Source: Bradyrhizobium sp. CB82 (lineage in GTDB: Bacteria > Pseudomonadota > Alphaproteobacteria > Rhizobiales > Xanthobacteraceae). From it: 64,000 nucleotides of DNA. The position numbers and the translations under genes were made by a program. The stretch covers positions 8,127,001 through 8,191,000 of the forward strand of contig NZ_CP121650.1 in assembly GCF_029714405.1 (NCBI RefSeq). Direction: 5' to 3'. Positions 18,135 through 27,288 of this stretch are shown here, in pieces (within the stretch, counting starts at the first letter, position 1; the number at the start of each line of letters is the position of its first letter). The notes beneath the pieces were generated by a model that was not told the DNA's origin, searched no databases, and worked only from the letters and a program-made list of their open reading frames with translations.

Positions 18135-20576
18135 GTGAACGGTTCGAAAGGCAACACGGAAGACGAGGTTCTGCGTCGTTCTGATTACAATCGAGCGCTC
18201 ACGATAAACGATCAGTACGCCAGACTGATGATCGATACTCCGGAGGTCGCGTTCTGGCTCGCAGATGGTGCGCAGTTCGCGTATCGATTGGCGAGTAACG
18301 GCAAGCGCCAATTCATACTCGTGAATGTTGCCGACGGCAGAAAACAGCCAGCTTTCGATCATAAGAAGCTAGCTGCTGCGCTGAACCGCGTAGGCCAAAA
18401 AGACTGTAATGCCGATGATCTGCCATTCGACCATTTTGAGCTCGCTGACGATGGTGGCAGAATAACTTTTCAGATTGAAGACACCACTTGGAGCTGCGAG
18501 CTTGTAAACTACGCTTGCTCAAGCGAGACAAAGCTTTCCGGAATCGACCAGCAGAGCCCGTACGATGATACGCCATCTTCTGAAAATGATCCTAACAGGA
18601 CAAGCGTGTCGCACGACGGGAAATGGCTCGCCTATGTCAACGATTTCAATCTATTCTTGCGCAGCAAGGAGGGCTCGAAGGACATCCCTTTGACTTGGGA
18701 CGGATCTGAAAGCAACTATTATGCTTTTTCGACGTTGAGTTGGTCCCCAGACTCGCGTCGCCTCGCAGCTTACCGCATCCGCCCGGGCCAAAATCGGGAG
18801 ATTCATTACATCCAATCATCCCCAAGCGACCAGCGCCAACCGAAGCACGGGACGATGACATACCCGAAGCCCGGCGATGCTCTGGCATTGCCACAGCCGG
18901 TGCTTTTCGACGTCGGTGATCATCGCGCGATAGCAATCGACAATGCGTTGTTCCCAAATCCCTATGGCCTGTCTCCCATCCAGTGGTGGAAGGACAGCCG
19001 CGGATTCACCTTCGAGTACAATCAACGGGGCCATCAGCTTTATCGTCTCGTCGAGGTCGAAGCGGCTACAGGCACCGTGCGAACTCTCATCGATGAGCGC
19101 AGCAATACATTCATTGATTACCAGCCCCTAAAAATGGACCCGTTGAAGACAGGCAAGACCTTCCGCTACGACGTTGAGGACGGGCGGGAGATCATCTGGG
19201 CCTCCGAACGCGACGGATACGAGCATCTGTACCTATTCGATGGACGTACTGGCGAGCTTAAAAACCAGATCACGCGTGGAGCTTGGGTAGTCCGTTCCGT
19301 CCATTACGTAGATCCTATCAAGCGCCAGATTTGGTTCAGTGCAAGCGGGATGAATAAAGGAGAAGATCCCTATTTCGTCCACGCCTACCGCATCAACTTC
19401 GATGGCACGGGACTAACGTCGCTCACGCCGGAAGCGGCTAATCATCACATCGCGTTATCGCCAGACGGTCGCTACTATCTAGACTTCTACTCACGGAGCG
19501 ATATCCCGCCGCGCCTAATCTTGTACCGAACCATTGACAACTCGGCGGTCGTGAAGGTCGAGAGCGCCGATATTTCCGCGCTCGTAGCTGCTGGCTGGCA
19601 GCCGCCACTGACGTTCCATACGAAGGGGCGAGACGGCGAGACCGAAATATGGGGGATTATTCATCTTCCGATCAACTTCGACCGAAGCCGCCGATATCCG
19701 GTCATTGAACACATTTACGCCGGCCCGACCGGTTCTTTCGTTCCAAAGTCTTTCTCGACCCTTGTGGAGCCGCTCACACAGCTTGGATTTGTCGTCGTTC
19801 AAATTGATGGAATGGGCACGAACAACCGGTCGCGTGCGTTCCACGACATTGCCTGGAAAAACCTGAAGGATGCCGGCTTTCCCGACCGGATCTTGTGGCA
19901 CAAGGCGGCGACCGCGACGTTTTCGTGGTACGATATCTCGAACGTCGGCATTTTTGGTGGCTCGGCGGGCGGTCAAAGCGCGGTGAACGCACTGCTCTTT
20001 CATTCCGATTTTTATAAGGTGGCCGTCGCCGACAGCGGCTGCTACGATAATCGTATGTACCACATCTGGTGGAGCGAACAGTGGATGGGGTGGCCGGTCG
20101 GCATTGAATATTCGCATTCTTCCTCCGTCGACAACGCTCACAGATTGCAAGGTAAGTTGCTGCTCATCGTGGGCGAATTGGACCGCAACGTCGATCCGTC
20201 CTCTACATTCCAACTGGCCGACCGACTTATCCGGGCAGGAAAATACTTCGACATGCTTGTGGTCCCAGGCGCGGATCACGGAACGCCCGGGACTTACAAA
20301 GTTCTCAAGGTCCTGGACTTCTTTGTTCGGAATATCCTCAGACAGACACCGCCTGATTGGAATGACCCATCCATTGACGTCCTAAAGGGCCAAGAGGCTC
20401 GATCATCGTGCGAAGAGCCACCACGCGAGGCTGCTGAGACCTGCAAAACTGAGTCGAGAAGAGGCTTCTACGCCATCAGCATCGAATGTAGGCGACGACT
20501 TCCAATGGGAAATAGAATCTGTTGTCAAGTAGCTGGCCCAGAGCGACTTGACAGCCCTTCGGAAGGGCCGTCGTGA
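18135..20576 (+). CDS. S9B (dipeptidyl-peptidase IV-type) serine peptidase
   Basis: The 813-residue protein has an N-terminal beta-propeller (DPP-IV N domain; for example SHDGKWLAYVNDFNLFLRSK and LSWSPDSRRLAAYRIRPGQN) and a C-terminal alpha/beta hydrolase. The catalytic Ser is in FGGSAGGQSA (Ser610), the Asp in GELDRNVDPSST and the His in VPGADHGTPG. Such enzymes cut X-Pro dipeptides from peptide N-termini and are normally exported. GTG 18135 is only the first start after an in-frame TAG; the original start was probably ATG 18060. About 50 C-terminal residues after VRNILRQTPPDW look unusual and may be an added tail. Confidence 0.85.
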   Translation: MNGSKGNTEDEVLRRSDYNRALTINDQYARLMIDTPEVAFWLADGAQFAYRLASNGKRQFILVNVADGRKQPAFDHKKLAAALNRVGQKDCNADDLPFDHFELADDGGRITFQIEDTTWSCELVNYACSSETKLSGIDQQSPYDDTPSSENDPNRTSVSHDGKWLAYVNDFNLFLRSKEGSKDIPLTWDGSESNYYAFSTLSWSPDSRRLAAYRIRPGQNREIHYIQSSPSDQRQPKHGTMTYPKPGDALALPQPVLFDVGDHRAIAIDNALFPNPYGLSPIQWWKDSRGFTFEYNQRGHQLYRLVEVEAATGTVRTLIDERSNTFIDYQPLKMDPLKTGKTFRYDVEDGREIIWASERDGYEHLYLFDGRTGELKNQITRGAWVVRSVHYVDPIKRQIWFSASGMNKGEDPYFVHAYRINFDGTGLTSLTPEAANHHIALSPDGRYYLDFYSRSDIPPRLILYRTIDNSAVVKVESADISALVAAGWQPPLTFHTKGRDGETEIWGIIHLPINFDRSRRYPVIEHIYAGPTGSFVPKSFSTLVEPLTQLGFVVVQIDGMGTNNRSRAFHDIAWKNLKDAGFPDRILWHKAATATFSWYDISNVGIFGGSAGGQSAVNALLFHSDFYKVAVADSGCYDNRMYHIWWSEQWMGWPVGIEYSHSSSVDNAHRLQGKLLLIVGELDRNVDPSSTFQLADRLIRAGKYFDMLVVPGADHGTPGTYKVLKVLDFFVRNILRQTPPDWNDPSIDVLKGQEARSSCEEPPREAAETCKTESRRGFYAISIECRRRLPMGNRICCQVAGPERLDSPSEGPS

Positions 20577-21001
20577 CGCTGCCAAGCTTTCGATCACGCC
20601 ACAAAAACCATTGGAGCGTCAGCGAACGCGTTCCAGAGCGCGCTGGTCAACGACAGCCACGGCTGTCCCGCAGCTTGGATGGACGGCAGCGGTTTTGTGC
20701 ATGCCTTTGGGGCGTCCACAACGACACGGCGGGCATGGTCTATGCCTCAACGCCCACGGTTCGGAACAACTCATTGACGACCCCGCAGCCGGATCACGTC
20801 CTCGGTTGTCAGCACAGGCTTTGCCTATCTCCACCCGTATTACATAAACAGCAGTAACAGCATCTTTCTGTTTCTGCGCGGTTCACGACATCGGGCTCAA
20901 ACATGCCGCAGCCAGTCTGCCGCAAAGCACCAGTACAAAATTCCCCAGCCAGTACTCATTGAATGCCTTAAAAAAGAGCGGCCGAGTGGCTGTCCGCTCC
21001 C
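20577..21001. other. Intergenic stretch without recognised gene
   Basis: No convincing coding frame, repeat or regulatory element was seen. Confidence 0.5.
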
Positions 21002-21181
21002 TCAGGGGGAATGCCGGCGTATTGTGGGCTTGGATCGCAATTTCCGGAGCCGACTAGCGATAGCGACTTCGCTTCTTTCGAGCAGGATAGAAATCCGCCT
21101 TGGGGTTTCGTTTTTTGAAGCGAGTTCGAGAAGGCGCTTCTCGTCTTCTTTGCTCCACGGCCTAGAACAATTCCTTGGCAT
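21002..21181 (-). CDS. Small SANT/Myb-like helix-turn-helix protein (59 aa)
   Basis: ATG 21179-21181 opens a short frame that reads MPRNCSRPWSKEDEKRLLEL, continues ASKNETPRRISILLERSEVA and ends IASRLRKLRSKPTIRRHSP. The pattern W-S-x-E-(D/E)-x-x-x-L-x-x-L, a run containing R-x-I-(S/A)-x-x-L-x-R-(S/T), then A-(I/V)-x-x-R-L-x-x-L is that of small bacterial SANT-like DNA-binding domains. It is probably a regulator. No partner gene is adjacent. Confidence 0.6.
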   Translation of the reverse strand: MPRNCSRPWSKEDEKRLLELASKNETPRRISILLERSEVAIASRLRKLRSKPTIRRHSP

Positions 21182-21700
21182 GCTTCACTCGCGTCGCGTA
21201 TTTCGTGAATTGACCATGTCAGGGCACTGATCAATCGGATACTAGCATTGCGGCCCCGAAGATAATCGGCGTAGAGGGGCTGTCATCTGCCGTCTTTCTG
21301 CTCGATTGGCCTCCGGTGAGACGAACATCTTTGCCGGGGTTGCTTTCGTCGCCATCTTTTCGATGACTTACGGGGTGAGCCGTAGGTCAAGCGAAGAGCA
21401 AACGTTCCTAGAGCGAGTGCGATCTTTTCGAGAACTTTGATTAACAGGCGGCGCATTCCAACATTCAACCTATGAGCGTATTTGTGAATGCTTACCTGAA
21501 AGGGAAGTTCCGGACGATGAGTGAAGCTTGTCGAGTCATCCACACTCTCCTCCTCCAGTGCGGCCGGATAAATGGGCGCGTCGTGTGCGCGCAAACCTCG
21601 CCCTATTGAGGGCCTTTTTGCGCTGCTTTCGTTTGTCTACTCTTCGCCGCGCAAACCCCAACCGGGAACAGAATGACGTGAGTTCTATGCCTGAAGTCGC
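21182..21700. other. Intergenic stretch without recognised gene
   Basis: Nothing recognisable was found. Open frames in this interval lack ribosome sites or family motifs. Confidence 0.45.
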
Positions 21701-21775
21701 AACCGAAAAAGCTGCCAGCGCAAAGCATCTGTTAGAGATGCCGCACGAGGGGATTACACAGCTTGGGCGCTGGCC

Positions 21776-22151
21776 ATGGAAGTTGTCGCCAACCGCTATC
21801 GGGCATCTCCACGGATCTCGGAATCGCAGCGCGAGGATCTGCTGCTCGCAGTGGTGCGCGCTCAATTCGCGGCCATCCAGCATCTGTCGCGCTCATACTC
21901 GCGAGGCACAAATCGCCGCCGCAATGCAAGCACTCGCAAATCAGATTTCAGTATGGGCTGAGCCTCGAGATGTGACCGCGCAGCGGGGACGGCATTTTCT
22001 GATCGATCTCGATTCGTGGGCGCACATATTCCGAAACGATTTGCACAACATCCGTTTGCTCGAGCAGATCGAGGAGCGAACCGCACAGCGTCGGGCTGAA
22101 CAGATCGAGGCCTTGCGGTTGGACGTCGGCGCGCAGCGACGTTGCCGATAG
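21776..22151 (+). pseudogene. Possible frameshifted small gene
   Basis: One frame reads MEVVANRYRASPRISESQRE followed by DLLLAVVRAQFAAIQHLSR. The coding look then passes to another frame (REAQIAAAMQALANQISVWA, later SWAHIFRNDLHNIRLLEQIE) that ends at 22151. Together they would form one helical protein of about 125 residues, broken near 21890. No family was recognised. Confidence 0.3.
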
Positions 22152-22169
22152 CGAATCGGAGCAGGGAAA

Positions 22170-22457
22170 GTGTCAGACCCGATCCTCAACATCCGAGATC
22201 GTGCGCGGCACGTCCGGCTGGGCATTGGCTCAGAGTATAACAGCGTTGCGGCGACCAGCGCCGCTCAAGACTGGCAGGAGATTCTGACCACGAGGTGGGA
22301 TCAGTTTGGTGACAAGTTCAACGGGGTGTACAGACCGAACACTACTCGGGCCGATCTTCAAAGTTTGCTTGAGGCCGCCTCGAAAATTCTTTCCGGAGCG
22401 ATCGAGACTGTAGAAGGAAAGCTGGACTTCGAGATGAAGCGGCTGCTGAGCAAGTGA
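22170..22457 (+). CDS. Small hypothetical protein
   Basis: The 95-residue protein (SDPILNIRDRARHVRLGIGS, then ASKILSGAIETVEGKLDFEM) starts at GTG 22170 with AGGGAAA just before it. It is predicted to be helical and soluble. No family was recognised. It follows the possible broken gene by 18 bp and may have belonged to the same transcript. Confidence 0.5.
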   Translation: MSDPILNIRDRARHVRLGIGSEYNSVAATSAAQDWQEILTTRWDQFGDKFNGVYRPNTTRADLQSLLEAASKILSGAIETVEGKLDFEMKRLLSK

Positions 22458-22514
22458 GCGCAACAGCGGTCGGATAACGCCGTGTACGAAACGGCTTGAG
22501 GGCCGGCCCACGGG

Positions 22515-22733
22515 CTAGGGTATCTTGAGGCGCAAGGCAGCGTCGCCCCTAGGGGTAATGCGGTAGCTCCCGGATCGGCTTCCACGTTCAATCCAGCCCT
22601 TGGCCACCATGTTTAGGATGGTGCGGGGGCCAGTCGGCTCAAGAGCTCTCAGCGTGAGCTCGCGGCCGGACCGCAGCTTCTGCAACGCATCTCGCTCAGA
22701 GCTGGTCGGTAGATGGCTAGCGCGGGCGGGCAT
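22515..22733 (-). CDS. Small winged-helix-like protein, partner of RHH protein
   Basis: The 72-residue protein contains EPTGPRTILNMVAKGWIERG, then YRITPRGDAAL, the helix-turn-helix plus wing pattern of small transcription factors. Its ATG overlaps the stop of the upstream RHH gene (TAATG at 22731-22735), so the two are translated together. A similar winged-helix gene overlaps an RHH gene at 47664. The pair is most likely a DNA-binding cassette; a toxin-antitoxin role is possible but no toxin motif is visible. Confidence 0.6.
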   Translation of the reverse strand: MPARASHLPTSSERDALQKLRSGRELTLRALEPTGPRTILNMVAKGWIERGSRSGSYRITPRGDAALRLKIP

Positions 22734-22930
22734 TATTTTTTCGCCCTCAGCCCGAGCTCGACCAGGCGGCGTATGCTTTCGGCGCGACTGGGCCGGTCTT
22801 CCTGATTGGCCGACCAGGTGTCTATGCGGTCCATAAGTTCATCGGGCATGCGTAACGAGCGCACCGGGTCGTTGCCCGTCGCCGGCCGTCCGCGTTTTTT
22901 AGGTATGACTCTTTTGCTTGACTTGTTCAT
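22733..22930 (-). CDS. Ribbon-helix-helix (CopG-like) DNA-binding protein
   Basis: From ATG 22930 the 65-residue protein has a basic N-terminus (NKSSKRVIPKKRGRPATG) and the RHH core PVRSLRMPDELMDRIDTWSA followed by SRAESIRRLVELGLRAKK, matching the CopG/Arc fold. An in-frame ATG at 22942 is another possible start. A 10-bp perfect inverted repeat (22902-22945) spans the start region, as expected for autoregulation. The stop overlaps the next gene's start. Confidence 0.8.
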   Translation of the reverse strand: MNKSSKRVIPKKRGRPATGNDPVRSLRMPDELMDRIDTWSANQEDRPSRAESIRRLVELGLRAKK

Positions 22931-22945
22931 AATTTGAGTCATACC
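22902..22945. promoter_or_regulatory. Inverted repeat over the RHH gene start, likely operator
   Basis: The arms GGTATGACTC (22902-22911) and GAGTCATACC (22936-22945) are perfect reverse complements, 24 bp apart. They flank the ATG of the RHH gene, one arm lying inside the coding region. RHH repressors commonly bind such repeats at their own promoters. Confidence 0.6.
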
Positions 22946-23233
22946 GTAACTGCGCTTGAAAACCAAGCGGACTCGGAGCGGGCCTAACCTCAACCAAAAC
23001 TGATCTGCCGGTCTCTCCTCGCCGTCTCGTCGGCCGGCCATGCCGATGCTGAAATCGAATTGCGGCGTCACGCCGCACTCGGCTGGACTCGCGAGTGCCG
23101 CACTGGTCCGCGCAGAACGGCTGATCTTTCCCAGAGAAAGTGGAGGACGGATTTGGGTGGCCTTTAGCTTCATGTCGATTGCGGCGATATATCCCAGGGC
23201 GGAATGAGCCTTGTTCGGTACAACAAGGCTCAA

Positions 23234-23796
23234 GAACGCCTACAGTACCGTTCTTCGCGAGGTTCCTTCTCGACATCATCCCTGGTTGCTCGCCAAGTTT
23301 GCATTCATGGAAGAGTCGATTAGGCTAATGGTGTCGCTTTCCGCTGTTCCGACCTATCGGCATCACGGCGCGCCCAGACGAGCCTGCGCGGGACCGCGTA
23401 CCATCCGCATATCTCGCGGCGGTATTTTCTGCCTTTGCTTGAAGTGTGAACGGCTTAAAAGTCGGCAAAACAACTTCGCAATGAACCCTTCGAAGGTCGC
23501 CATCGTGTGATTGTCGCCTAGGCCATCGCACATTCGCGCCCTAGTCTCAAGCACTCTGCACCGCGACGCCAGTTTTCGCTGTCATTCTCCAAGTCAGATC
23601 TAAACTCCGACTCGCCGTCTCTATTTGGCGCGCCGCCTGAATGACGTCGGCGGAGCGCTGTCGCGCTGCCCGCGCCGGCGTCTCGGCAAGCGCAACTCGC
23701 TGTAGGCGCCACCTCCCGATGGACGATCGAGGTCCGTCGTCGATATCGGCCACGACCTCATGAAATGAGGCGCGCACTTTGCGCGCCTTGAGTCTA
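23234..23796. other. Intergenic stretch without recognised gene
   Basis: A perfect 10-bp hairpin (GAGCCTTGTT/AACAAGGCTC, loop 6) lies just before, at 23206-23231, in a short IS3-like tail (HSALGYIAAID on the minus strand). The rest has no recognisable gene. Confidence 0.4.
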
Positions 23797-24000
23797 GAGG
23801 CGATTCTCCCGAGAGAGGGCGGCCACGGCATTCACTTTTTCCATATTTCCACGATTATTGAATTTGACGCCGATGCCACCCGGCACGATCATGTGGATGT
23901 GCGGATGGTGGGTCATCGCCGAACCCGACGTATGCAGCACCGCAGTGATGCGGATACCTGCGCCGAGATGCTTGGGATTTGCGGCGATGATTGTCATCCA
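23797..24000 (-). mobile_element. IS91-family transposase fragment
   Basis: The minus strand reads TIIAANPKHLGAGIRITAVL, then HTSGSAMTHHPHIHMIVPGG. This matches the HUH-type IS91 transposase core, including the His-rich HHPHIHMIVPGG motif. Only about 65 codons remain. It abuts the stop codon of the DUF5695 gene. Confidence 0.75.
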
Positions 24001-26730
24001 TTAGCGAACCTGAACAGGCGGTAAGCGCGCCGCAGGCAAGCGGACGACGATCTGGCTGTCCGTGATGTCGACGACTTCTTTGCGCTTCTTGCCGTCATCG
24101 TACCGCAATTCGAACGTCACTTCCGATGCAGATGGGGCAAAGGGCTCAGGCGTAAGGCTGATCCACCCCTCCCCCAAATTCAGAATGATCGGTCCATCCG
24201 CCCGGAATCGGGCGTCAAGCAGCATCAAGTCCAATCGGAGAGACTGTAGCCGCACGTGGAGCCGTCGCCGCACGCCATCACGTGGCCAGATACGCAGGGT
24301 GTGAGCGAACGTCTCCATGATGCCACCGTGACAAACCCGCCCAAAGATGGGATCGTCGGCAACGATCGTCGCAGCAGCGCGGACCGCCCCACAAAATCCC
24401 AGGTCGATTTCGCACGAGTAATACCACGTCCCGCGGTGATGCGGCTGACCGAGCCATGTGGTCCCGCTCGGCGCCGGCTCGAAGCCGCCACCGGCCGCGC
24501 CGTCATTCTCCTCGCCCGGATACCAATAGCCATGACCGGCCGACGCAGGGCCGCTGTTCAGCAAAGCCCACGCGCTGAGTTGTGACGCATAGCCGAGACG
24601 AAGGAGTGGATGCGGGTCGTCTGCATCGTTCAGGGCATGATCAAGCAGCGCCCAGCCGCCCATCTGCGCCATGTAGGTCAGCGTATAGGCGTCGCCCGCA
24701 GTCCCGCGATAATCGCTGCCCAAGTAGTAATAAGCAGGTTCCAGCCAGCCACGGCAGAACAGGTTTGCAGCGATCTGACGCTCCGCGAAGGCACGGGCTG
24801 CGGCCTTCGAAACCCCCATGGCGACAGGGTCGTCAAGGGCCGAGCGCGCCAGTGCCTGCGTTGATTCGAAGCCTGTGGAATCGAACGGATATTCCGACCC
24901 GAACAGGTCCGCCTTCGGATCGACGAAGGCGCGCACCTTACGCGCCCAGTGCGCCTCCAACGTCGCCGCCTCGCGCATCAAGCCCGCCGTCTTGAGCGCC
25001 GAAACCAGTTCGGGGATCACACATTCGTTGTAGAAGCCGGTGCGGTAGGCGGACCAATTCACCACGCGCATCGGCAGCGTGAACATGGCCAGCGCCGTAC
25101 CGTAGGCGCGGACCAAATAATCTCGTGCGCTCTGGCGGGTGGGTATCGCGGGATGGTCACGCGCGATGCGGTGCATGGCCAAATACATCGCGAAGATATG
25201 CGGATAGTCATAAGGCCGCCAGATATGCAGGCGGCCCTTTGGGCCGGGATCGCTGCTTTCCCGGTTCTGCTTCCAATCGGGTATGCCGTAGAGGCCGTAG
25301 GCGTATGCCTCCTGTGTGGTACGTTGCAGCCCGCCCCAGACGAACCTATCGATATACCGGTCCAGCGCCGCCACTTCCGCCGCATCAGGATGCTCGGCAT
25401 TCTTGGTCGCGAGGTAAGCGGGCTTGCTCAGCCCGGGATCGTCGCACGTCACCTCGTAGATGCGCCAGCCCTTGATCCGGTCGTAATTGTCCGGGCCAAG
25501 CAGGACCTGCGTCTCCATGTTCCACTCGCCAAACAAACCGTCGTACCATTTGGACGGGTCACGATGCTGCCGCTTCAAGATGAAGGTTGCGCGCTTCTTC
25601 ATCATCGTCTCGACGGGCTCGGTAGCGAAGAATTCAAGAAAGGTCTGGCGCGCACCCGCCTGGTGCAGGGTCAGCCGGTTCTCGCCCAATCGCGAAAACC
25701 GGACCCGCCACAGTCGCCTGCCAGCCCGATCCGGCAACCGTTGCACCACCGTGTCGCCGGTAAATTCCGCTTCGATTCGCTCCACCGGAATGGAGGACGC
25801 GAGCGCGATGTCGACATGCAGGTCGTTGGGAACCGTCATGCCCGGAATTACTTCCACGTCCACCAGACCCGCGTCCGCGATAGCCCTGCGCGCCGCCTCA
25901 TAATCGGCAACCCACTGGAAGCGAAGACGGTAACGCCGTTCCTCGGCCGGCGACAGGGACAGGGAATGGGTCGGCTGTCGCCAGCGAGCCCCGCCCGCCA
26001 CTGCCTCGCCCGCCGCCGCCCCACCCAAGATGTAGGCGCACCACGTCCCACTGGCTTCGGCCGAATCCTTGTGGACATCCCAATATTCCAGTGACGTGTC
26101 CGCTTCCGGTAAGAGCATGAGGAAGGGACCGGTGCTGTTGCCGCGAATCCAGAAGATGTGCGATCCATGCCCCGAGACGAAGCTGTGCTTTAAAACAGCC
26201 ATCGACACCGGTTGCCCTGCCGGAAATTCGGTGTTCATCGGCATGGGCAAATAGAGGTCGCCAACCTCCACGCTCGCCATGCCGTCGTTCCGCAGCATGA
26301 TCTCCCACGTCAATCCAGCCTCCTCGACTGCGAGGCGGGTCGTGAGAAGTACGCCGGCATCGCGGGCTGCTAGTTCAAGGGCCGCGCTATGCATCGGCTT
26401 CGTTGCATCAACGCCGGTTCGAAGCGTATGCCACTCGGATCCGGCACGCCGAACTCTAGCGTGAGCCGTCCCCAGCACGGCTCCAGGCAGGATATAATCC
26501 GTGTCATACGTATCGTTACGATAACGCAACGAGGTAATGCCGTCTTGTGTGCACCCAACGACGAAGGGAGCGTCGGCCGCCTTCAACACCATGGCAACCT
26601 TGCGTTGCGGCCGATTGGGTGTAGGCACCGTAACGCCCCCGAACAATGCGCTACCCAGGAAGCTACTGCCCAACAGCATCGTACGACGCGTATACGTCCA
26701 GACTTTAGACATGCCTTTGGTCTTCGTCAT
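24001..26730 (-). CDS. DUF5695 family protein, exported, glycosidase-like
   Basis: The 909-residue protein has a Tat-type leader (YTRRTMLLGSSFLGSALFGG). A large region rich in beta strands (LPMPMNTEFPAGQPVSM, FVSGHGSHIFWIRGNS) is followed by an alpha-rich part (YAYGLYGIPDWKQNR, HPLLRLGYASQLSAWALLNS) and a C-terminal beta domain. This matches the DUF5695 family, which is built like alpha/alpha-barrel glycoside hydrolases; the substrate is unknown. The full length appears intact. Its 3' end abuts an IS91 fragment. It is one of several exported hydrolase genes in this part. Confidence 0.7.
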   Translation of the reverse strand: MTKTKGMSKVWTYTRRTMLLGSSFLGSALFGGVTVPTPNRPQRKVAMVLKAADAPFVVGCTQDGITSLRYRNDTYDTDYILPGAVLGTAHARVRRAGSEWHTLRTGVDATKPMHSAALELAARDAGVLLTTRLAVEEAGLTWEIMLRNDGMASVEVGDLYLPMPMNTEFPAGQPVSMAVLKHSFVSGHGSHIFWIRGNSTGPFLMLLPEADTSLEYWDVHKDSAEASGTWCAYILGGAAAGEAVAGGARWRQPTHSLSLSPAEERRYRLRFQWVADYEAARRAIADAGLVDVEVIPGMTVPNDLHVDIALASSIPVERIEAEFTGDTVVQRLPDRAGRRLWRVRFSRLGENRLTLHQAGARQTFLEFFATEPVETMMKKRATFILKRQHRDPSKWYDGLFGEWNMETQVLLGPDNYDRIKGWRIYEVTCDDPGLSKPAYLATKNAEHPDAAEVAALDRYIDRFVWGGLQRTTQEAYAYGLYGIPDWKQNRESSDPGPKGRLHIWRPYDYPHIFAMYLAMHRIARDHPAIPTRQSARDYLVRAYGTALAMFTLPMRVVNWSAYRTGFYNECVIPELVSALKTAGLMREAATLEAHWARKVRAFVDPKADLFGSEYPFDSTGFESTQALARSALDDPVAMGVSKAAARAFAERQIAANLFCRGWLEPAYYYLGSDYRGTAGDAYTLTYMAQMGGWALLDHALNDADDPHPLLRLGYASQLSAWALLNSGPASAGHGYWYPGEENDGAAGGGFEPAPSGTTWLGQPHHRGTWYYSCEIDLGFCGAVRAAATIVADDPIFGRVCHGGIMETFAHTLRIWPRDGVRRRLHVRLQSLRLDLMLLDARFRADGPIILNLGEGWISLTPEPFAPSASEVTFELRYDDGKKRKEVVDITDSQIVVRLPAARLPPVQVR

Positions 26731-26779
26731 TATCGTATCCGGTATTGCCCCATACGGATGATCAAGGCGCGCCGTTTCT

Positions 26780-27053
26780 CGCCGTAAACGTCAACGCGAC
26801 AAAGCGACATACGTTCTCAAGTACCGAGTGTTCGGTCGGCAGCGCTTCGTCACCATCGGTCCTCACGGTGCCCTTGGACACCGGACCTTGCACGCAAGGA
26901 GGCCAAGCGGCTTGTCGGCCTGGTTGTCAGTGGCAAAGACCCGGTCGACGACAAAGCCACGGCGCGCCTGAGGCATCCATATAACGACCATGACCCCAGC
27001 TTCAACCCAATCACGCTGAAGCCGCCAACGACGTCGATTATCCAATCCCCCTA
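26780..27053 (+). mobile_element. Tyrosine-recombinase (integrase) N-terminal fragment
   Basis: The plus strand reads DKATYVLKYRVFGRQRFVTI followed by GPHG. After a one-base shift it reads PWTPDLARKEAKRLVGLVVS and GKDPVDDKATA. This is the DUF4102-type arm-binding domain of phage and island integrases. The catalytic domain is missing. No tRNA or attachment site is visible next to it. Confidence 0.7.
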
Positions 27054-27288
27054 GGCGATTGCCTTGCCATCCGCGCTCGCGCCGTCTCCGCAACCCCGCC
27101 CAGCTCCGACGACGCGAGCGCTACCAGCAGAGCACGCAGATCAAAGGGAGCCTTTTGGACGCCGATGGGGGTCCCATTCCAGTGCCGATTGACAATCGAG
27201 TATCCATCGTCGACGCTTTGCTGATGATGCTGCCGATGACATCGCTGCGAAGGTCGATCATGTGAGGCGACATTCTGCTCTCTCGACA

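Noticed and set aside
22170..22733. Toxin-antitoxin module with a recognisable toxin
   Set aside because: Neither the 95-residue nor the 72-residue protein has the residues of known RelE, PIN, MazF or HipA toxins.
23206..23231. Rho-independent terminator
   Set aside because: The 10-bp hairpin is perfect but no T run follows on either strand.
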